The notes under the pieces were generated by a model. It made no database searches, was not told where the DNA came from, and saw only the letters and a program-made list of their open reading frames with translations. Shown in pieces: positions 8,575-17,046 of a DNA stretch of 53,965 nucleotides (its first letter is position 1; each line of letters opens with the position of its first letter). This DNA is from Candidatus Woesearchaeota archaeon (GTDB lineage Archaea; Nanobdellota; Nanobdellia; Woesearchaeales; GW2011-AR4), in NCBI GenBank assembly GCA_016188245.1, contig JACPIE010000032.1, forward strand, positions 1 through 53,965, in the 5' to 3' direction. A program made the position numbers and the translations under genes.

Positions 8575-11500
8575 TTACGGCTCCTCGCAGAAGAAATTTC
8601 CAATGCAACACTGCCCGTTCCTGCACTGGTTTCTGGCAAGGTTGTCCTTGCAGTCAAAATAAAGCTGCCCTTTTTTTCCGCAGCTGTCAACCCAATACAT
8701 TTTGTCATCTTCTGAGCATTTTCTCTCGGCATTTGGAGTGCAGATTTCTTCGCATTCTCCATCTTCGCAAGCTTCTCCTGATTTGCAAAGTTCAGCAAGC
8801 TCTTCCACATTGCCGCAGCTGTCAAGCCAGAATATTGTACTGCCAACACACCCTTTCTTTTCATGCTTTTTGCAGAATTTTGTGACTTCAACATTGAAGC
8901 TTGCCCTGCCGCTCAGCTCAAAATCATCGGCCTGGACAGTCACTCTTGAGATTCCTTCCAGGTTCTGCTTTACTTCACAGTCAATGTGCTTCTCATTGCT
9001 TACGCTGCAGTCCACAAGTTCCTTGTTTGTCTGGTCAATTATTTCATATAAAAGATTTTGGGAGCTTGTTTCCTTGTCCTGTGCGTATTTCCACAAATTA
9101 GTTATGACATTCTTCTTCAGCCCAATTCCCGCAACAGAAACATCTGGCAGGCCATTGATTGTTGGAGGCGTATTTTGCTCTATTGCATCCTGCTCTTCTG
9201 CTGCCACGCCCTCAATGAACTGTGCAATCCCAAGCCCCTGTATTGCCAGCCTGCACTCGTCAATCAGCTCTGCATCAAGCTTGTAGGAAAACTTCTTTTC
9301 CCCGCTTAAATCATCAAACCGCCACATTATCAGAGGGTCGCTCTTTATGTCAACGTTTCCTTCTATATTCTCTGCCAGGTAGCTGTTCAAATCTCCTATG
9401 CAGCTTTTCGGCAGGAATTCATAAAATGTGAAGCCTTTTGCTTCCGCGCCTTTTTTCGGCTTTATGGCAATTTCAACTGTTGTTATGCCGTCGCACACTG
9501 TAAATTTGCGGAACATCTCCACATTCTGCCTTGTTATTCTCATTTTTTCTACCTCTCTTTCAAAATCACTCGGGCAGTTTCCGCATCCGAAGTCTATCGC
9601 TTCTCTTATGATTCTTCTGGAATCTTCCTCGCTTATCTCCACAGGAATGAAAGTGCATTCCGGCTGGCTGCATGAACTTGCGATTTTTGCCGATTTGCCG
9701 GCGCTTTCAATGAAAAATGAAATCTTGTCAAACTTCGGCGCAAAGCAGATGTTGTAAGGGTATGCCATCTCGAGATTGCCTGCATAAAAAGAGCGCTTGA
9801 CTTTCCCGTCTTTCACCAGAAAGACATTATTGCTGCGGCTTTTGACAGAATCTGCAAGTATTGGAATGTCTTTAAAATCATCCGGATTTATATTCCTGTT
9901 CAGGTCAAAAAAATATATCTTGTCAGCTTTGCAGGGAACATCGAATGTTTGGAGCTCTTTTGCGCCAAATCTCAAGCTTTTGTCCAGGTTTCTGAGCTCA
10001 ATCTCAAAATTCGCAATTTCCGTGCTGCAGCTTCTTTCCTTTACAACCCCGACTAGTTTGTAGCCGGAAATCAGGATTGCGACAGAAGCAAACCCGAGCA
10101 AAGCATACTTGAACACTTCCCCAAAAATCTGGGCCCTTCTTGATCTCAATTGCCTTCTTCCAAGCCTTTTGATTTTGCTTATTATTCCGACTAGTTCATT
10201 ATCTATCGGCTCCGACCATTTTTGCCTGTGGAATTCCATGACTGTCTCGTACAGGAACATCAGGTAGCCGAAAACGTAAAACACCGCTGAAAGGGCCAAT
10301 AGCATTGCAAATATAATCCCTATCAGAAAGTGAGGCGTGAAAATAGTGGCAGATATCCCATCATAGAAGTATGCCAGCAGGCTGCTGAAAAAATACCAAA
10401 GATAAACCGCGTAAAATGCCAGTCCTCCGATGATGGAGAGCGTATACAGCTCCCTTCTGATCTTTTGGCCTGAGCTTAGCCAATAGACTGCCAGCCCAAA
10501 TAATATTGATATGGCGGAAACTGCTGCAATGATTGAAGGCTTGTCGGGAAAAAAATTTTCAAGAAAAGAATGAGTTTCAAGCAATGAGATGGTAGTGATG
10601 TCTACTCCAGTTATCGAAGCCTGGCTTAAAGGCTTCATTACATATCCGGGCAGGAGTGTATATGCTGCAGCAGATGCATAAATGAAAAAGAGGTATTCTC
10701 TTTTAAGATGCAGCCCTTTCTGGCAGAACATCCTGGCCCATACAGCGACCGGGATTATAAAGAATATCGCCAAAGACATTGCATTAAAGGCATAAGCGAT
10801 AGCCAAAGGAACTGCAGAAGCGCTGGGCAAATTTTTTGTATCTTCCATGAATAATTTCAGAAAGGGGGCATGCTCTCCGTCCAGCAGCTCAAGATAAAAA
10901 TTTTCTTTTGAAAATATCAGTGTATAGGCAAACACTCCCAAATCAGCCATAGCGTGCAAGATTAGCAGCCCGGATATGGCCAAGGGCAGCGTTTTTTTGT
11001 AGTGGAACATGGATATGAATTTTTTGTACATGCCTGTGCTGAACTCCCCTATCCTGAACACAAAGTTGCCAGGATGAAATTTTTGGTAGTGTTTTGTTAT
11101 TTTGTAGGCAAAAAAAATAATTCCCGCTGCAATCACCGGGTCGTCGATAACGAACTCAAGCCACTCCAGGGCCATGTTATAAACAAAATAATAGAATGCC
11201 AGCAGCAGAATAAAAATGGAAAAGAACCTTATTGAATTGCTTTTAATTTTTTTTTGATGAACCGCATACAAAAGGCTCGGATGCGATACCTCTATTTTTT
11301 TTGTGATATAAATGCCGGCTATGCATATTCCCGCAATTCCCAGGTAAAATGCAGCCAAATCAGCCACTGCAGCATTATTTGAAAAAAACAGGTAAAACTC
11401 ATTGACAAAAGTTATGGCCCTGAATCTGAAGGCATCCACTTTTGTGTAGCTTATGACATCCTTGAAGAACAGGGAAAAATACGAGATTATTATCGTAAAA

Positions 11501-11718
11501 TTTGCAAATTTTGAGGTTTTTCCAAACAAAATTGAAGTTATATCCATCTTGTAGAAAAGGTACGAGAAAAGTATGAAGCTTACTGTGTGGTCTATCCAGT
11601 CCAAATCAGCATTAACGCTTCCAAAATAGCCGATAAGCCCCACCACCATCAAAGTTCCCACTAAAAGATCCAGCATGCCGAATTCCAGTTTCCTGAACGT
11701 CTCTTTTATGCTTGCCAA
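8575..11718 (-). CDS. Large membrane protein: multi-TM N-terminus, extracellular-like C-terminus with Cys-rich tail
   Basis: 1047-aa ORF; many hydrophobic segments, then CTPNAERKCSEDDKMYWVDSCGKKGQLYFDCKDNLARNQCRNGQCC. Confidence 0.8.
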   Translation of the reverse strand: MASIKETFRKLEFGMLDLLVGTLMVVGLIGYFGSVNADLDWIDHTVSFILFSYLFYKMDITSILFGKTSKFANFTIIISYFSLFFKDVISYTKVDAFRFRAITFVNEFYLFFSNNAAVADLAAFYLGIAGICIAGIYITKKIEVSHPSLLYAVHQKKIKSNSIRFFSIFILLLAFYYFVYNMALEWLEFVIDDPVIAAGIIFFAYKITKHYQKFHPGNFVFRIGEFSTGMYKKFISMFHYKKTLPLAISGLLILHAMADLGVFAYTLIFSKENFYLELLDGEHAPFLKLFMEDTKNLPSASAVPLAIAYAFNAMSLAIFFIIPVAVWARMFCQKGLHLKREYLFFIYASAAAYTLLPGYVMKPLSQASITGVDITTISLLETHSFLENFFPDKPSIIAAVSAISILFGLAVYWLSSGQKIRRELYTLSIIGGLAFYAVYLWYFFSSLLAYFYDGISATIFTPHFLIGIIFAMLLALSAVFYVFGYLMFLYETVMEFHRQKWSEPIDNELVGIISKIKRLGRRQLRSRRAQIFGEVFKYALLGFASVAILISGYKLVGVVKERSCSTEIANFEIELRNLDKSLRFGAKELQTFDVPCKADKIYFFDLNRNINPDDFKDIPILADSVKSRSNNVFLVKDGKVKRSFYAGNLEMAYPYNICFAPKFDKISFFIESAGKSAKIASSCSQPECTFIPVEISEEDSRRIIREAIDFGCGNCPSDFEREVEKMRITRQNVEMFRKFTVCDGITTVEIAIKPKKGAEAKGFTFYEFLPKSCIGDLNSYLAENIEGNVDIKSDPLIMWRFDDLSGEKKFSYKLDAELIDECRLAIQGLGIAQFIEGVAAEEQDAIEQNTPPTINGLPDVSVAGIGLKKNVITNLWKYAQDKETSSQNLLYEIIDQTNKELVDCSVSNEKHIDCEVKQNLEGISRVTVQADDFELSGRASFNVEVTKFCKKHEKKGCVGSTIFWLDSCGNVEELAELCKSGEACEDGECEEICTPNAERKCSEDDKMYWVDSCGKKGQLYFDCKDNLARNQCRNGQCCIGNFFCEEP

Positions 11719-11732
11719 TTCACTCTCCGAAT

Positions 11733-12296
11733 TTATTTGTGCTGATAAACCATTGGCTCAGGCGCCACCCTGTCAAAAATTTCTATTGTCCACCAGTACA
11801 GCGGAAAAAACAAAAGTATTGACAGCACAGTTGTGAAATTAAACTTTATGACGTTATAAATAATCGGGGTGAATACGACTAAAACATAGGTTATCCATCT
11901 TATTCTTCCGATGTAGAATATAATCTTCCTTATCCTGATGCCTGCAAAAATAACAAAAACCCCATACGCAAATACGGCGGCTGAAATGAGGAACTTGATG
12001 AAAACGCCGAATGTCAATTCAATGTATCCTTCTGAAACAAGCCGGTACAGGTATCTTGTCCAGTCTATGCTCGCGAGTATTGGTATCACCCCATTGCCAA
12101 TGGCATTCCCGAATGTGGTGCCGTGCTTCTCTATGAAAAATTCCGTGAAAAACCAGTTGACCCAGATTGGAATCAAAATCCAGAACATCTCGGGCTCCTT
12201 GAGCGGAGCTGAGAATATCGAGAGCCAGTGCAGGAACAGGCTGCCAAAATACAGCAAAATGCCCGAAAGAAAGCCAAAAAAGCTGATAAGCATCAC
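11733..12296 (-). CDS. Hypothetical polytopic membrane protein
   Basis: 187-aa ORF with several hydrophobic segments. Confidence 0.7.
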   Translation of the reverse strand: MMLISFFGFLSGILLYFGSLFLHWLSIFSAPLKEPEMFWILIPIWVNWFFTEFFIEKHGTTFGNAIGNGVIPILASIDWTRYLYRLVSEGYIELTFGVFIKFLISAAVFAYGVFVIFAGIRIRKIIFYIGRIRWITYVLVVFTPIIYNVIKFNFTTVLSILLFFPLYWWTIEIFDRVAPEPMVYQHK

Positions 12297-12385
12297 CTCT
12301 TCGCTTCAACTTCATAAAGTAATATAAAAACATGCTGGTTTGCCAGATAGAAAACTTTAATACTATAAATGATACAGCCAGCCAA

Positions 12386-13168
12386 ATGAGGCTTGTGCTG
12401 GACCTGGCAAAAAACATTGACGAGAATGCTTCCGCTTATTTTGAAAAGGCAAAAAAGGCGAAAAAGAAGATTGAAGGCGCTGAAAAAGCCATAACAGAAA
12501 GCGCAAAAAAGCTGAGGGAGCTTGAGCTGAAAAAAGAAAAGGAGATTACGGCAGATTTAAAGCGTGAAAAATACAGGGAAAGAAAGCGCGAGTGGTACGA
12601 GAAGTTCAGGTGGTTCATCAGCTCTGAAGGATTTTTGGTTGTGGGCGGCAGGGATACAACCTCAAATGAGGTAGTTGTGAAAAAGCACACTGAATCCAAT
12701 GACTTGGTGTTTCACACGGACATGGCAGGCTCCCCTTTTTTTGTCGTGAAATCGGAAAATAAGCTCATCGGGGAAAAAACAAGGGAAGAGGCGGCAGATG
12801 CAACTTGCACTTTCAGCAGGGCATGGAAGCTCGGCTTGCAGACAACTTCCGTATTCTATGCGGCTCCTGAGCAGGTCAGCAAGAAGACAAAAGCCGGAGA
12901 ATATATGGGCAAGGGCGCTTTCATGATTTACGGCAAGACCAATCACATAGCCAACAAAGCCAATCTGGCTGTCGGAATCACAAAAAACATGCAGATTATG
13001 GCAGGCCCCATGGACGCCATAAAATCGAATTGTGATAAATATGTCGTATTGGAGCAGGGCAGCGAAAAATCAAGCTCTGTTGCAAAATACATACGGCACA
13101 GGATAGGGGGCGATTTAGACGAGATAATAAGGGCGCTGCCGAGCGGGGAGTTCAGGGTGAAAAAATAA
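12386..13168 (+). CDS. Stand-alone NFACT-R (RqcH/Rqc2/FbpA C-terminal) domain protein
   Basis: Coiled coil followed by YEKFRWFISSEGFLVVGGRDTTSNEVVVKKHTESNDLVFHTDMAGSPFFVVK; the family-typical start MRLVLDLAKNIDENASAYFEKAKKAKKK is at 12386; TATA-like sequence upstream. Confidence 0.85.
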   Translation: MRLVLDLAKNIDENASAYFEKAKKAKKKIEGAEKAITESAKKLRELELKKEKEITADLKREKYRERKREWYEKFRWFISSEGFLVVGGRDTTSNEVVVKKHTESNDLVFHTDMAGSPFFVVKSENKLIGEKTREEAADATCTFSRAWKLGLQTTSVFYAAPEQVSKKTKAGEYMGKGAFMIYGKTNHIANKANLAVGITKNMQIMAGPMDAIKSNCDKYVVLEQGSEKSSSVAKYIRHRIGGDLDEIIRALPSGEFRVKK

Positions 13169-13169
13169 A

Positions 13170-14033
13170 ATGCACATACCAATACAATCTGAAACTCCAA
13201 AATGTCAAAAATCGAAGATTTTTGAGCATGCTCGGAAATCGGCAAGCGATTTACCGACATTTAAGTGCAATGCCTGCGGAAGCTGCTGCAGCCATATCAG
13301 GGGAATCGTGCCGAAAGAAGATTTGAAATTTGTAAAAGAGCACGCATTTGGAAAACTGCCAGTAATACAGCTTGTTCCAGTCGAACAGATGACCTTTCCA
13401 TTGTGGGACTGGGAAGCAAAAAGGTTTGAGGAATGGCAGCATGATGCTGATGTTGATGCAAGAATAAAGCCATTGCGCGCTATTTTAGATTTGAATTCGA
13501 ACAAGGCAATCATTCTGAATTATTTCATGGACGGATTGACAGATGCGTGCCCTTTCTTAAAGGACAGCAAATGCTCGATTTATCACACAAAAAGGGCTTA
13601 TGTATGCAGGCTGTTTCCATTTAACAGGGGGCCTTTCATGAACAGCGGCGGAATGAACCTCAAGGAAGGAATGTTTGGCGAGTGCGGGGCAATGGAGCAC
13701 ATACTTCCGCAAGTTCCGGACGATTTTGACGAAATTGTAAGATTTTTAAGTGAGGCATTCCCTGACGAGTCATTCCTGAACGCGGTACAAAATGACATCG
13801 TAGTCGAATGGGCGAACAAAACAATTATCGGCTTGATGAGAAAAAAAATTATAAATCCGGCAATGGGCAAGGATTACGGATTTTTGCTTGAAAGGATAAA
13901 AGGCGCTGAAAAAATTGATTTCACTGATTTTTTGGTTGAATCCGGCAATTTAACCGAAACTGAAAAGAAAGAATTAATAAACAGGTTTGACAGCAATGCC
14001 GATGCAGAAGAAAAAATAAGAAAATATGTTTAG
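13170..14033 (+). CDS. YkgJ-type cysteine-cluster protein
   Basis: FKCNACGSCCSHIRG...CPFLKDSKCSIYHTKRAYVCRLFPF. Confidence 0.82.
   Translation: MHIPIQSETPKCQKSKIFEHARKSASDLPTFKCNACGSCCSHIRGIVPKEDLKFVKEHAFGKLPVIQLVPVEQMTFPLWDWEAKRFEEWQHDADVDARIKPLRAILDLNSNKAIILNYFMDGLTDACPFLKDSKCSIYHTKRAYVCRLFPFNRGPFMNSGGMNLKEGMFGECGAMEHILPQVPDDFDEIVRFLSEAFPDESFLNAVQNDIVVEWANKTIIGLMRKKIINPAMGKDYGFLLERIKGAEKIDFTDFLVESGNLTETEKKELINRFDSNADAEEKIRKYV
13200..13262 (+). repeat. Multi-hairpin palindromic element, copy 1 (inside the CDS)
   Basis: Outer stem AAATGTC...GACATTT; inner stems CAAAAATC-gaa-GATTTTTG and AAATCG-gcaag-CGATTT; similar to 18491..18547. Confidence 0.8.
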
Positions 14034-14051
14034 AATTCAATAAGCATTATA

Positions 14052-14642
14052 ATGATTTCATCACAGGAGATGCGCATTTTGGAGAATGAAAGCGGCATTC
14101 CAAGAGCTATGCTCATGGAAAACGCCGGAAAAGGAATCTACAGCTCCATAAAGCAGAGATTTGACCTTAAAGACAAAAAGATTCTTGTAGTCTGCTACCA
14201 TGGCAATAACGGGGGAGACGGGTTCGTTGCCGTGCGCCATTTGTGCGACGAAGCGGAAACCGATGTCCTTTTCATTGGCGATGAGTCAAAATTAAAGAAG
14301 GAAGCGCTTGCTAATTTCAAGAAGATAGAGCACAATGAAAAAGTGCAGTTTCTTGCGGATGACGCAGATTTCAGCGGATACGACATAATTGTTGACGCTA
14401 TCCTGGGAATAGGCATCCAGGGAAGGCTGAACAGGACCATCTCGGCCGTTATTGACGGCATAAACAGCTCAAATGCCCACAAAGTTGCCGTTGATGTCCC
14501 TACAGGCATGGATCCAGACACCGGAGCTGTTGCAGGCAAAATGGTCAATGCAGATCTGATCGTAACATTCCACGACTTGAAAAAAGGCCTGGAAAAATTC
14601 CAGGACAGAACTGTTGTTGTTGATGTAGGATTGCCGAGATAA
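14052..14642 (+). CDS. nnrE: NAD(P)H-hydrate epimerase (YjeF N domain)
   Basis: MISSQEMRILE...GNNGGDGFVAVRHL...DAILGIGIQGRL...VDVPTGMDPDTG. Confidence 0.92.
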   Translation: MISSQEMRILENESGIPRAMLMENAGKGIYSSIKQRFDLKDKKILVVCYHGNNGGDGFVAVRHLCDEAETDVLFIGDESKLKKEALANFKKIEHNEKVQFLADDADFSGYDIIVDAILGIGIQGRLNRTISAVIDGINSSNAHKVAVDVPTGMDPDTGAVAGKMVNADLIVTFHDLKKGLEKFQDRTVVVDVGLPR

Positions 14643-14643
14643 A

Positions 14644-15516
14644 ATGCAGTTCATAACAAAATCCCAAATAAAAATTCCGCAAAGAAAAGCGGCAAGCCAC
14701 AAAGGCCAAAACGGGCAGGTTCTTGCTGCAGGCGGCTCTGAAGATTTTGCCGGAGCAGTCACACTGGCAGGGCTGGCTGCCTTAAGGAGCGGCTGTGATA
14801 CAGTAAAAATTATCGCTCCTGAAAAGGTTGCATGGGCTGTAAATGCTTATTCTCCTGATTTGATAACGGCAAAGCTGAAGGCTGCGCATTTCAAGCCAAT
14901 TCATTTTGGCATCGTCAAAAAATTAATGGAGAAATTTGACGTTCTTCTTATTGGAAATGGAATCGGATTGAAAAACGAAACAAAAGAATTTTGTGAAAAA
15001 ACAATTAAATCAGTCAAAAAACTTAAAGTCATTGATGCCGATGCAGTCAAGTCAATTTCAATGAGTGATGCTGAAAATTCGATTATAACTCCCCATCCAA
15101 AAGAATTGGAATATTTTCTCTTAAATTCAAAAATAGATAAAAGCACAATAAACAAAATCAACAATGAAAAGAACATTGAAAATAAATCAAAAATACTCAA
15201 AACAATAACTCAAAAATTCCTTGACAGCAACGATGTAATATTGCTCAAAGGAAAAATCGACATAATCATATCAAAAAATAAAATTTACTATGTCAAAGGC
15301 GGCAATGCAGGAATGACAAAAGGCGGCACAGGAGATGTGCTTGCAGGATTGTGCGCAGGATTTCTGGCGCAAAGCAAGGACTTGGAGCAAAGCGCGATAA
15401 ACGCATCCTACCTCAACAAAAAAATAGGCGACATTCTGCTGAAAAAGAAAAAAGGGTTTACTTATCTGGCAAGCGATATGGTGGAGGAGATAAAGAGGCT
15501 GAGGAACTTGAATTAA
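14644..15516 (+). CDS. nnrD: ADP-dependent NAD(P)H-hydrate dehydratase (YjeF C domain)
   Basis: HKGQNGQVLAAGGSEDFAGAVTLAG...GNAGMTKGGTGDVLAGLCAGFLAQ. Confidence 0.92.
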   Translation: MQFITKSQIKIPQRKAASHKGQNGQVLAAGGSEDFAGAVTLAGLAALRSGCDTVKIIAPEKVAWAVNAYSPDLITAKLKAAHFKPIHFGIVKKLMEKFDVLLIGNGIGLKNETKEFCEKTIKSVKKLKVIDADAVKSISMSDAENSIITPHPKELEYFLLNSKIDKSTINKINNEKNIENKSKILKTITQKFLDSNDVILLKGKIDIIISKNKIYYVKGGNAGMTKGGTGDVLAGLCAGFLAQSKDLEQSAINASYLNKKIGDILLKKKKGFTYLASDMVEEIKRLRNLN

Positions 15517-15549
15517 ATTTTTAAAGCAAACTTGTATTCTGCTTTCTTT

Positions 15550-16141
15550 ATGGTTTTGTTACAGGAAGATTTGGAAACATTTGAAAAATTTGGGCCTTTA
15601 GTGACTTACGATTTGGATGAAATAATCGCTTTAGATGAAAGAGCAAGAAAAATTGTCGAAGTAGCCGATTCGCAAATTCAGGGCAGTGGCTATAGGGCTT
15701 TAAGAGATATCACAGAAGAAGAGCTTGTGCTTTCAGCCTATGGTGCAGTGATTGGACACCAAACAGGGCAGCATTCAATTCAGCATAATATGGATGTTCA
15801 TGTGCAACCTTTTGCTTATGGTGGAAAATACCTTAACCATTCTTGCAATGGCAATCTCGTAGTTCATTCTGACAAAAGAGGCATGGCAAATTTTTTTGCC
15901 CGCAGGCTTATCAAAAAAGGAGAGGAAGTTGCATATTACTATGCCATGACGGAGTTTGAATAGGACCCAAATTCTGATGAAAAGGGTATAGCATGCAATT
16001 GCCAAGCCCCCTAAATGCGAAGGTGTTATCAAATCATTTAGTATGCTAAGTCCTTCTGAACAAAAGGCGCTTGTTGAAAGAGATTATACATTCAGTTATT
16101 TAGCAAAATGGTTTAGTAAACAAACAAGAATATCAATTTGA
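15550..16141 (+). pseudogene. SET-domain protein gene with in-frame TAG (15961) and a +1 shift at a C5 run (16007-16011)
   Basis: ORF 15550-15963 has GAVIGHQT, YLNHSCNGNLVVH and IKKGEEVAYYYAMTEFE. Downstream, the in-frame then shifted translation reads DPNSDEKGIACNCQAP/KCEGVIKSFSMLSPSEQ..., a post-SET CxC...C motif. Confidence 0.75.
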
Positions 16142-16142
16142 T

Positions 16143-16502
16143 TTATTCCTGCACATACTCATAACCTAGCGCAAGGGCAATCTCGGCTTTCTTGAGCTCT
16201 TTCCCAAGGTAAGCTGCATGGTCCAGAATCCTGAACCAGTTCTTCTTGTGCTCGTCATTGAACTTGAACATTGCGGCATAGATATCATTGGCCCTTTTGC
16301 CCCTGAATTCCTTCAAAATCGTATGCTGGTAGTCGCATACCGCAACCCCTATTTCGTGCGTGTCCCAGTAAACCTTTATCAGAGTATAGCATCCATCATC
16401 ATTTCTGTGGTCTTTGTAGTCATCGTAGGGCTTTGTCCTTATGACTTCAAAGTCATCCGCCACTTTCTTGTCCTTTACCCACGCCGGCTTGTCAATTGGC
16501 AT
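16143..16502 (-). CDS. Conserved hypothetical protein (possibly DUF4346-like)
   Basis: GCYTLIKVYWDTHEIGVAVCDYQHTILKEFRGKRANDIYAAMF...DHAAYLGKELKKAEIALALGYEYVQE. Confidence 0.55.
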   Translation of the reverse strand: MPIDKPAWVKDKKVADDFEVIRTKPYDDYKDHRNDDGCYTLIKVYWDTHEIGVAVCDYQHTILKEFRGKRANDIYAAMFKFNDEHKKNWFRILDHAAYLGKELKKAEIALALGYEYVQE

Positions 16503-16686
16503 TTTTTCTTAAATTTTTTTTAGATTAATCATGATGTGGTTATCTCTTATTTAAAACATTTTCTTTTTCCCGGCTGATACTCAAAACCAAACATTTAAAT
16601 ACTATTCTTTTAAATATTCTAAAAATTATCTTAAAAAATATAATAAAAAATATTTATTTTAATATTTGAAATACTATTATAACAAA

Positions 16687-16854
16687 ATGGTGAAAATACA
16701 AAAGCTTCCTTCGGGGCAGCTGGTAATCACAATACCAAAGCTTCTTGCAGAATATGAAGGCTTGAAAAAAGGAATGGAGATGGAGTTCAAGAAGCACAAG
16801 GACGGGTTTGTTCTGGAAATTAAAAAGAAGCGAGGTGGTTATTCTGAAACTTGA
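16687..16854 (+). CDS. AbrB/SpoVT-type DNA-binding protein (antitoxin-like)
   Basis: MVKIQKLPSGQLVITIPKLLAEYEGLKKGMEMEFKKHKDGFVLEIKKK. Confidence 0.75.
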   Translation: MVKIQKLPSGQLVITIPKLLAEYEGLKKGMEMEFKKHKDGFVLEIKKKRGGYSET

Positions 16855-16993
16855 CGATTTGGCGGGGCTGCTGGGCAAGACAAGGTTTGAAGTTGAGGAA
16901 ATGCTGAAAAGCAGCGATATTATCGAGCTTAACCTGAACGAAAGGAAGCAGAGATTTGAGGAGGATTCTGATGATTTAAAGATTTATGAATAA
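16808..16993 (+). CDS. Small hypothetical protein overlapping the AbrB-like gene
   Basis: LKLDDLAGLLGKTRFEVEEMLKSSDIIELNLNERKQRFEED; true start probably further 3' than 16808. Confidence 0.4.
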   Translation: MFWKLKRSEVVILKLDDLAGLLGKTRFEVEEMLKSSDIIELNLNERKQRFEEDSDDLKIYE

Positions 16994-17046
16994 TAGCACA
17001 AGCTTTAAAAAGATGAATCCCATTAAAATCCAAAAAAAGGTGAAAA

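Noticed and set aside
8490-8894. 134-aa minus-strand ORF at the end of the 1047-aa gene
   Set aside because: Alternative frame of the Cys-rich tail; the main frame has the coherent Cys pattern.
16590-16690. AT-rich AAATACTATT direct repeats before the AbrB-like gene as an operator
   Set aside because: Region is almost entirely A/T, so such repeats are expected by chance.
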